Below are positions 1 to 5,687 of a stretch of DNA of 8,693 nucleotides, piece by piece. Source of the DNA: Pseudomonadota bacterium. Lineage in GTDB: Bacteria; Myxococcota; Bradymonadia; UBA4248. The DNA lies in assembly GCA_017613855.1 (NCBI GenBank), contig JAGACY010000098.1, positions 1 to 8,693 on the forward strand, in the 5' to 3' direction. The number at the start of each line of letters is the position of its first letter. Within the stretch, counting starts at the first letter, position 1. Both the position numbers and the translations under genes were made by a program. The notes under the pieces are model-generated. The model ran no database searches. It was not told where the DNA came from and saw only the letters and a list, made by a program, of their open reading frames with translations.

Positions 1-468
1 AAGTACGAAGAACTGATTGATCCGGATAAGAAGCCGTCCTCTGTTGAGCCGATTGTGGCGCGTAAAACGACGAATTCCCAGGTCATGGTCGGAGGAATGT
101 CTCCCGATGTGGGTCAGATTCCACCTGTCAATAAGAATAAACCGGATATTTTGCGTGCATCTCAGCAGGTCGCCAATGTTTCCAGACCGGTGGGGGTCAA
201 GTCTTTTTCGGCACTTTCGCCATCTGCGATTGCGCCTAAGCCCGGCCCGGTAGGTATACCGCCTGCCCCAAACAATTCACCTGTTTTGTCTGCTGCTCCG
301 AGGGCAGATCTCATGGCTCAGCGCCAACCCGGTGCCAAACCGCGTCTCTCCAAAGCGGTCGAAAAAGCAAATTACGAAAAGAGAAATCGTGCTTTTTATG
401 GCTTTAAATGGACAGATGAGGATCTTGCACTGGATGCACTGACAGCACTTCTACTGGAAAACGCATAA
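1..468 (+). CDS. C-terminal part of an unrecognised low-complexity protein (5' end outside window)
   Basis: The frame is open from base 1 to a TAA at 466-468, giving 155 visible residues. The GTG at 55 is in frame, but there is no stop upstream of it and no convincing ribosome site, so I treat it as an internal Val codon of a longer gene. The visible part is rich in Pro, Ser, Ala and Val (for example GPVGIPPAPNNSP) and is probably a disordered linker. It ends in a charged helical tail with the residues NYEKRNRAFYGFKW followed by an acidic, Leu/Ala-rich end. I see no catalytic motif, cysteine cluster or membrane segment. The next gene follows 86 bases downstream on the same strand with no terminator between, so the two are probably one operon. 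I do not recognise the family and assign no function. Confidence 0.7.
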   Translation, partial: KYEELIDPDKKPSSVEPIVARKTTNSQVMVGGMSPDVGQIPPVNKNKPDILRASQQVANVSRPVGVKSFSALSPSAIAPKPGPVGIPPAPNNSPVLSAAPRADLMAQRQPGAKPRLSKAVEKANYEKRNRAFYGFKWTDEDLALDALTALLLENA

Positions 469-554
469 TCCGGAAGTTGTGTCTTACTGCAAAGGGATGC
501 CCGGCTGTGTTTAAGGTGTTGGGTATCATTCGAGAGAATTCCTGGAGTTAGTTT

Positions 555-1892
555 ATGTCCTCCCCAAATCAGACAATGGCTGCTAAAAATAAAAAACAGC
601 CAAAAACCAGGCGTTCTCTTAAAAAACGGACTTCTCCGGAAAAGATTTCTCCTCATCCGATTGATCCGGCTCGGACGCTCGCCATTGATATGAGCAAAAC
701 TGAGCTGGACGATATCTTTTTGGGGTTGCATACCGGGCAACTCGATAATCCTCAGACGGCGCTGTCGAAGGTTTATCTGCTGGCACTCGATTCGATCGAG
801 AATACTTTGCTCGAGGGTATTTCACAACTGTGCAGTCAGATAGCATCCGACGCGGGCGCTGTCGCACAGGATAATCCGCTTGCCCCCTGGATTGGGCAGT
901 TGCTTCACATGGAACCTGAAAAACTTCAGGCTTTTCAGGATAGTCTTAAAACCAAGTTCGATCAGGCAAAGCAACAATTAAAGAATAGTGTCGCTCAGGC
1001 CATGTCTCAGGATGCCGGTGGGGAGAATATCATGGGCACCGGCAGTGCGGAGTACAGAAAAGCCTTGATCGAGCTGCTCAGCAATCCTGAAGCCAAAATC
1101 CGGCTTCCCATTGCAAAGAAGCAGTTGCCGGATGATCGGCTGTCTCAAATCTTTCAGGATATTCAGGCCCCGATGCCGGATGATGGCAAAAAACGCTATC
1201 ATTTCTCGAAAATGCCGGGGACCTATCGCTTCTCTTTTGGGAGCAATGCAACACCGCAGAATGCTCAGACAAGCGAATCTCCCGAAAAATCCGATAAATC
1301 GCCTTCTCCCGAGGCAGATCTCAATGCCCCGGATGAAACGCCCGAAGCAGAACAGGAACGCATCGAAACTGCCGATATTCCACACGAACCTGAGGCAGAT
1401 GATGCAGAATCGGAAGAATGTGAATTGCAGTCCGAAAATGCAGAAGTTTTGTCAGTAAGTGACACCATGCCTGGTCTGGCGGTTCTTCCCGAAATCATTG
1501 CTTCACCCGCAGAGGATAAGCCTCAGACTCCAGTTTCTGTCTCACTTTCGAGTATTCCTGCCGGTTATGCAGATCATCCAATATTTCAGGCAATTGCCGA
1601 AACTTCGCTCGATATCACCAAAATGGCGCGCGAAGTTACGGATGCCATGACGGAACTTGCAATACAAATCGGCAATGAAGCTATTAAGGCGTTTGCCGAA
1701 GATCATCTCATTCCCAAATTATCCGAATCCCTTAAAGATGATCCGAGGTTCTCTCAGGATGAGGAATTGTGTGCATTTATCGATACACTCGAGGATGAAT
1801 CCCCCGAATTGAATGATTCTTCCGATGAAAGTATCGATAATGATGAGTTGGCAAAGGCTTTTGCGACACTCTTCGACGAATTTGAAGAATAG
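555..1892 (+). CDS. Unrecognised cytoplasmic protein, 445 aa, basic N-terminus and acidic C-terminus
   Basis: The ATG at 555 has a GGAG at 544-547, seven bases upstream, which fixes this start over the in-frame ATG at 576. No signal peptide or membrane segment is visible, so it is likely cytoplasmic. Layout by residue: 1-40 is strongly basic (KNKKQPKTRRSLKKR), which could bind nucleic acid or another polyanion. Residues 45-225 look mostly helical, with amphipathic stretches rich in Leu, Gln and Ala. Residues 230-330 form a Glu/Asp/Pro/Ser-rich, probably disordered linker. Residues 335-445 are again helical and very acidic, ending in DEFEE. The opposite charge of the two ends suggests self-association or docking to a partner; this is inference. 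It lies 86 bases after the partial upstream gene and is probably co-transcribed with it. I recognise no family. Confidence 0.85.
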   Translation: MSSPNQTMAAKNKKQPKTRRSLKKRTSPEKISPHPIDPARTLAIDMSKTELDDIFLGLHTGQLDNPQTALSKVYLLALDSIENTLLEGISQLCSQIASDAGAVAQDNPLAPWIGQLLHMEPEKLQAFQDSLKTKFDQAKQQLKNSVAQAMSQDAGGENIMGTGSAEYRKALIELLSNPEAKIRLPIAKKQLPDDRLSQIFQDIQAPMPDDGKKRYHFSKMPGTYRFSFGSNATPQNAQTSESPEKSDKSPSPEADLNAPDETPEAEQERIETADIPHEPEADDAESEECELQSENAEVLSVSDTMPGLAVLPEIIASPAEDKPQTPVSVSLSSIPAGYADHPIFQAIAETSLDITKMAREVTDAMTELAIQIGNEAIKAFAEDHLIPKLSESLKDDPRFSQDEELCAFIDTLEDESPELNDSSDESIDNDELAKAFATLFDEFEE

Positions 1893-1924
1893 ACAGATCT
1901 TCGGGAAAAACGAGATTCTATCAA

Positions 1925-1946
1925 TATAATCATTACTAAATGATTA
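1925..1946. promoter_or_regulatory. 8-bp AT-rich palindrome overlapping a TATAAT box
   Basis: TAATCATT at 1927-1934 is perfectly complementary to AATGATTA at 1939-1946, with a 4-base ACTA centre. A perfect TATAAT (1925-1930) overlaps the left arm. No good -35 box lies 16-18 bases upstream. It could be an operator over a -10 box for the downstream lipoprotein gene, or a weak hairpin after the upstream gene. No long T tract follows, which argues against an efficient intrinsic terminator. Confidence 0.3.
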
Positions 1947-2025
1947 CGCGCTCTTATGTTTTGCGTTTTGGAATGCATATTCCATGATAACAAGTTAAGA
2001 ATCTAGCTGAGTTGTTACGATCTAT

Positions 2026-2054
2026 TTGAAGAATGAAAAAAAATAATTTATTAT
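2026..2054 (+). promoter_or_regulatory. Candidate sigma70-type promoter for the propeller lipoprotein gene
   Basis: TTGAAG at 2026-2031 (four of six matches to TTGACA) is separated by exactly 17 bases from TATTAT at 2049-2054 (five of six matches to TATAAT). Transcription would start near 2061 and leave a leader of about 75 bases before the ATG at 2136. The surrounding region is AT-rich. The call is from pattern alone, in an organism whose promoter consensus is unknown to me. Confidence 0.35.
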
Positions 2055-2120
2055 GAAAATAATATCAAAATGGTTGGACAAGACTGTTGTGTGCACCATT
2101 TTATCTTTGATACATTTAAA

Positions 2121-2127
2121 AAAGGAG
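2121..2127 (+). promoter_or_regulatory. Ribosome binding site deciding the start at 2136
   Basis: AAAGGAG lies eight bases before the ATG at 2136. The longer in-frame start at 2070 has no such site and would put 22 extra residues, including two cysteines and two histidines, in front of an otherwise canonical lipoprotein signal peptide. The start at 2136 is therefore preferred. Confidence 0.8.
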
Positions 2128-2135
2128 TGCTTACG

Positions 2136-5100
2136 ATGACTGCGAAAAGACTATGTGTCCTGTCTGTGATTGCGTTACTTTCCTTTTATGGATGCACCAA
2201 TGATTCGTCGGGTGGCAGTACACCGGACGATAAGGGATGTACATCTAACAGTGAGTGTACTTCCGGAGTTTGTCTCGAAGGCGGTGTTTGTGCCGAATTG
2301 GTCAGCGAAGGCAATGATTGTGATGAGGCACATGTATGTAAGGATGATTTGGAATGCGTCTCGGGTAAATGTCAGTCCAAGGAGCCCGAACCTCCAAAAG
2401 ATGAATGCAAAGAAGATTCGGAGTGCAGCGGGGATTTGGTTTGCGAAGGCGGAAAGTGCAAGGAAAAAGTGACAACAGACCCCGAATGCACTGTGGATGA
2501 TGAGTGTAACGAAGGACAAGTTTGCAGCGATGGTTCATGCAAAGATGCCGAACCACCAACTCCCAATGACACTTGCGAAACCGATGAGGATTGTGCCGCA
2601 AACGAAATCAATACGATTTGTCATAATGGCAGCTGCGGGCATTATGTGGAATTGGGTGAACTTTGTGATGATGCAGAGAGCTTTTGTCATGAAGGATATA
2701 AATGTCTGATTAGTTGTATCGAAGAACTCGATGAAGGTGCGGCCTGCACAGAAGGCGACACCATTCAGGTTTGCAATTCTGAGTTGGGACTCAATTGTTA
2801 TGATGGCTACTGCCGGGCAATACAGGAAAATGTCGCTGCAGGCAATGAATGCAATGATATCTATCTGAAATGTGCTGAAAATCTGACTTGCGTCGATGGC
2901 AAATGTATCGATATCCAGCTCGAAGATGAGAGCTGTGACGAATCGAATTATATGGTTTGTGCCAGTGGCTTGATTTGTAAGGATGCCAAGTGCACGCCTC
3001 TGGGTAAGGAATGTAAAGAAACATCAGAATGTACCGAGAAAGACTCCTACTGCTGTCTCGAAGAATCGTGCGGGGCCAAAGGACATTGTATTCCTTATGA
3101 TGAAGAGGTCACACATGACAAAATGTGTCGCATTAAGCCAAAAGCCGGCATCTTTGAGGCTCGCGTGCAATGCCGCTGGCAGCCGCCTTCGGATCAATTG
3201 CCCAATGCAAATAAAGTCGAAATGCATCCGCTGGTTGGCCATTTTGGCAATAGTAAAAATCTTAAAACGACAGTCGCTTTCTATTCTTATAAAAACAGAG
3301 GCTATAACCCCGGTAATGAACAGGCCATTCGTATCATTGACCCGGAAACATGTGAAACGCTCGAATCTTTCAGAATTGGTACATGGTTATTCAGCTATCC
3401 TGCTGCTGCCGACCTGGACGGCGATGGCCTGATGGAAATCATTGTTGCAAGTCTTACGGATGATGAAATACAAAAAACAGAAACAAGTTATAAAGCAACC
3501 AATAATCGTTTAATTATATATAAGTGGAATGAATCCAAAAAGGCACATGAAGCCAAATGGACGGCCGAATCACCTGCAGGATGGGTACCCGCTGTGTATG
3601 ATATCGATGGGGATGGAAGTCCGGAAGTCGTGACGAGCACCAGCGTCTTTAATTTTAGTGAGAAATATAAAGAAAAAGGATATGTCGTATTGAAAGGAGG
3701 AATGGGATCTGACACTTTCAGTCTTGGCAATTTTGATCGCAATACGGATGGCGTTGCTTCTCAGTTAAGAAGTACGGGCATTTGGAAGTGGGACAAAACC
3801 AACAGTAAATGGGAAAAGACATTGAGCTTTTCTGGCGTAGGATCTCATACGGCTTATGCCGATTTCGGTACTCCCGGCGCAACCCCAGAAGACTTTGACT
3901 TTACAAAATTGGACGGATATCCCGAATATGCTTTTACGGGTAATGGGAAATTGGTTTTGAACGCTTCTCATAAAAATTCGGAAGGCGTATTGGAGGCACA
4001 GACCATCATGAGTGTTAATCTGCTTCCTCCCAGTGATAATGATAAGACTGCCAAAGGCGGCCCAATCACCATTGGAGATTTTAACCGCGATGGTTTGCCC
4101 GAAATAGGAATTGCTTCTTCGGGTTACTTTGGCGTCTATGACCCCAAATGCAAGAGTTATAAAGCAGGAGAATGTGCCGATAAAGGCGTTCTTTGGGAAC
4201 GCTGGAGTCAGGATGCTTCTTCCGGTACCACGGGTTCGACGTTGTTTGACTTTGATGGCGATGGTCAGCCCGAAGTGGTCTATGCAGATGAATGTTTCAC
4301 CCGTGTGTATGATGGTTTGACCGGTAAAGTATTATTCAGCGCACGTCGCAGTTCCGGAACTTCAATTGAGGCACCTGTCGTTGCCGATATTGATGATGAC
4401 GGCAGCGCTGAAATCCTGATGGGCTCTGATAATCACAATAAGTGTTATAGTGATACAGGAGGTACATTGGCTTATAATGAGGCAGGTAACAATGCGGTCG
4501 ATCCGATTCATGAAGGCATTCGGTGCATCGATGATGAAGACTGCCCAACATCTAAAAATTGTAATAAAACAATTGGATTCTGTACATGTACCGAAGATAT
4601 CGAATGTAATACACAATATATTAAAAATGCTAAAGGCGAGGAAGAGCTTTTGGAACTCTTTGTTTGTGCAGAACCGATCCATGCTGACGTTGGTTTTATG
4701 GTCAATTCGGACGGCGAAGGCAGAAAATTGGCTAAACCACGCGGAACACGCCCGGAAGGATATAATAATGATTATAAAGTATGTCGTGCAACGCGAAAAT
4801 ATGCCGGCATCGGGTTCTCTGATTTAATGATATTCCGCGATCGTCTCGACCGATGGGTTTCATCGCGCAATATCTGGAATCAACACGCTTATAATATTAT
4901 TAATATCGAAGATAACGGACAAGCCCCCACACCTGCCCAATGGCTCAACAATTGGTTGTTAAAGAGCACAGAAAAGAAGATCAAGGAAACACAGGAATTC
5001 GCTCCGGAATATAATAACTATCGACTGAACAGTCAGGGCAAATACGGTGCCGGTATGGCGCCCGATATTACCGGTCGATTCATCGCCGGCTCCATTTGCG

Positions 5101-5492
5101 GTGTCAAAAAAGATGATGAAGGCAATCCGGTTTTGGACGAAGAAGGCAAGGAAATCCATGTCATCAGCGGAAACCTGTGCAATCGTGGAACCAAGCCCGT
5201 CGCGCAGAATTTACCGGCGACTTTCTTCTATTATGATGAAAATGCACCTGACCATCGCGGCAAAAAAATATGTACTTCCTATACCAATACCATCGTTGGT
5301 GTCGGTGAATGCGGTAAGGTTGGCTGTCAGATCACCGAAGACGAACTCAAAGCACTCGCCGGGCAAAAAGTCCTGATGGTTTCGAACCTCGATGAACATG
5401 GCAGTGCAAGCACCATCGAATGCAATACCGACAATAATACCGACTGGATCGAGGTCGATGAATGTACTTCTGATATCGTCATTATTAATTAA
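2136..5492 (+). CDS. Surface lipoprotein with Cys-rich repeats, FG-GAP/VCBS propeller and CARDB-like C-terminus
   Basis: The product is 1118 residues. Residues 1-19 are a signal peptide (KR, then a hydrophobic core) ending in FYG-Cys20, a lipobox variant, so the protein is probably lipid-anchored. Residues 35-318 hold about ten repeats of the form C-x5-(D/E)C-x4/5-C-x4-C, 42 cysteines in all; the tenth has six. Such repeats resemble the myxococcal disulfide-rich and Dickkopf-like families. Residues 369-770 carry seven FG-GAP/VCBS-like strands, near residues 369, 426, 489, 576, 648, 705 and 751. Those at 426, 489, 648, 705 and 751 keep a DxDxDG-type calcium loop (for example DLDGDG, DIDGDG, DFDGDG), while the first and fourth are degenerate. 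This fits a seven-bladed propeller. One more Cys-rich repeat follows near residue 800. Residues 906-917 (RWVSSRNIWNQH) mark a segment I know from other VCBS proteins, followed by a CARDB-like beta domain (about 975-1105, with NRGTKPV). The likely role is extracellular binding or adhesion; no enzyme motif is seen. Confidence 0.9.
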   Translation: MTAKRLCVLSVIALLSFYGCTNDSSGGSTPDDKGCTSNSECTSGVCLEGGVCAELVSEGNDCDEAHVCKDDLECVSGKCQSKEPEPPKDECKEDSECSGDLVCEGGKCKEKVTTDPECTVDDECNEGQVCSDGSCKDAEPPTPNDTCETDEDCAANEINTICHNGSCGHYVELGELCDDAESFCHEGYKCLISCIEELDEGAACTEGDTIQVCNSELGLNCYDGYCRAIQENVAAGNECNDIYLKCAENLTCVDGKCIDIQLEDESCDESNYMVCASGLICKDAKCTPLGKECKETSECTEKDSYCCLEESCGAKGHCIPYDEEVTHDKMCRIKPKAGIFEARVQCRWQPPSDQLPNANKVEMHPLVGHFGNSKNLKTTVAFYSYKNRGYNPGNEQAIRIIDPETCETLESFRIGTWLFSYPAAADLDGDGLMEIIVASLTDDEIQKTETSYKATNNRLIIYKWNESKKAHEAKWTAESPAGWVPAVYDIDGDGSPEVVTSTSVFNFSEKYKEKGYVVLKGGMGSDTFSLGNFDRNTDGVASQLRSTGIWKWDKTNSKWEKTLSFSGVGSHTAYADFGTPGATPEDFDFTKLDGYPEYAFTGNGKLVLNASHKNSEGVLEAQTIMSVNLLPPSDNDKTAKGGPITIGDFNRDGLPEIGIASSGYFGVYDPKCKSYKAGECADKGVLWERWSQDASSGTTGSTLFDFDGDGQPEVVYADECFTRVYDGLTGKVLFSARRSSGTSIEAPVVADIDDDGSAEILMGSDNHNKCYSDTGGTLAYNEAGNNAVDPIHEGIRCIDDEDCPTSKNCNKTIGFCTCTEDIECNTQYIKNAKGEEELLELFVCAEPIHADVGFMVNSDGEGRKLAKPRGTRPEGYNNDYKVCRATRKYAGIGFSDLMIFRDRLDRWVSSRNIWNQHAYNIINIEDNGQAPTPAQWLNNWLLKSTEKKIKETQEFAPEYNNYRLNSQGKYGAGMAPDITGRFIAGSICGVKKDDEGNPVLDEEGKEIHVISGNLCNRGTKPVAQNLPATFFYYDENAPDHRGKKICTSYTNTIVGVGECGKVGCQITEDELKALAGQKVLMVSNLDEHGSASTIECNTDNNTDWIEVDECTSDIVIIN

Positions 5493-5500
5493 TGGAGGCG

Positions 5501-5529
5501 TGCTATTCGGCCGCAAGGCCGAATACGCA
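5501..5529 (+). repeat. Hairpin H1 of the TAT/ATA-C family
   Basis: The inner arms TATTCGGCC (5504-5512) and GGCCGAATA (5517-5525) pair perfectly around a GCAA tetraloop (GNRA type). An unpaired C at 5526 follows, and then TGC (5501-5503) pairs with GCA (5527-5529). The hairpin starts eight bases after the stop codon of the propeller lipoprotein gene. No T tract follows directly, so on its own it is not a terminator; it could protect the mRNA 3' end or belong to the repeat family described in the findings. Confidence 0.75.
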
Positions 5530-5568
5530 TCGCGTTCGCATCTTTTCGACTTTCGCCGAATGCGATGC
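5527..5568 (+). repeat. Second hairpin of the intergenic cluster (12-bp stem, 18-base loop)
   Basis: GCATCGCGTTCG (5527-5538) pairs with CGAATGCGATGC (5557-5568) through 11 Watson-Crick pairs and one G-T pair, around an 18-base loop (5539-5556). Its first three bases are also the last three of the preceding hairpin, so both cannot be fully formed at once. It lacks the TAT/ATA-C core of its neighbours. No T tract follows. Confidence 0.6.
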
Positions 5569-5570
5569 TT

Positions 5571-5613
5571 AAAAAATCGCCTATGGCCGTCGGCCATACG
5601 GCGATTTCTTTTT
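5571..5613 (+). terminator. Rho-independent terminator after the propeller lipoprotein gene (hairpin H2)
   Basis: The outer arms AAATCGCC (5574-5581) and GGCGATTT (5600-5607) and the inner arms TATGGCC (5582-5588) and GGCCATA (5592-5598) form a 15-bp stem with a GTC loop and one bulged C at 5599. The right arm runs into T-rich sequence (TTTCTTTTT, 5605-5613). An A6 run (5571-5576) precedes it, so it could also stop transcription on the minus strand. The TAT/ATA-C core is the same as in the other family members. Confidence 0.8.
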
Positions 5614-5638
5614 ACTATTCTAATAAAGCGTGTATATA
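5611..5638 (+). promoter_or_regulatory. Weak promoter candidate for the peptidase lipoprotein gene
   Basis: TTTACT (5611-5616, four of six matches) and TATATA (5633-5638, four of six) are 16 bases apart and lie just after the terminator stem. The -35 box would lie in the terminator T tract. The match is poor, but an independent promoter in 5608-5670 is expected because a strong terminator precedes it. Confidence 0.2.
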
Positions 5639-5687
5639 GATGTAAGGAATGAGCCTGTATGGTCTATGGTTTTAAAAGGAGTCCGGT

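Noticed and set aside
55..468. GTG at 55 as the start of a complete small gene
   Set aside because: The frame is open back to base 1 without a stop and there is no ribosome site before 55, so a gene continuing from the left is simpler.
1969..1984. Second palindrome TGGAAT/ATTCCA around GCAT
   Set aside because: Only six base pairs, not placed on a promoter box and not followed by a T tract; expected by chance in AT-rich sequence.
2070..2135. Longer start for the propeller lipoprotein, adding 22 residues
   Set aside because: It lacks a ribosome site and would bury the signal peptide. The ATG at 2136 has AAAGGAG eight bases upstream and gives a clean lipoprotein signal with Cys20.
5392..5652. 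Plus-strand open frame across the end of the propeller gene and the intergenic hairpins
   Set aside because: It begins inside a well-supported gene in another frame, crosses the terminator, and resembles no protein.
5493..5687. Known riboswitch or other named RNA
   Set aside because: The structures are simple hairpins. I could not match any conserved aptamer core such as the TPP, cobalamin, SAM or c-di-GMP motifs.
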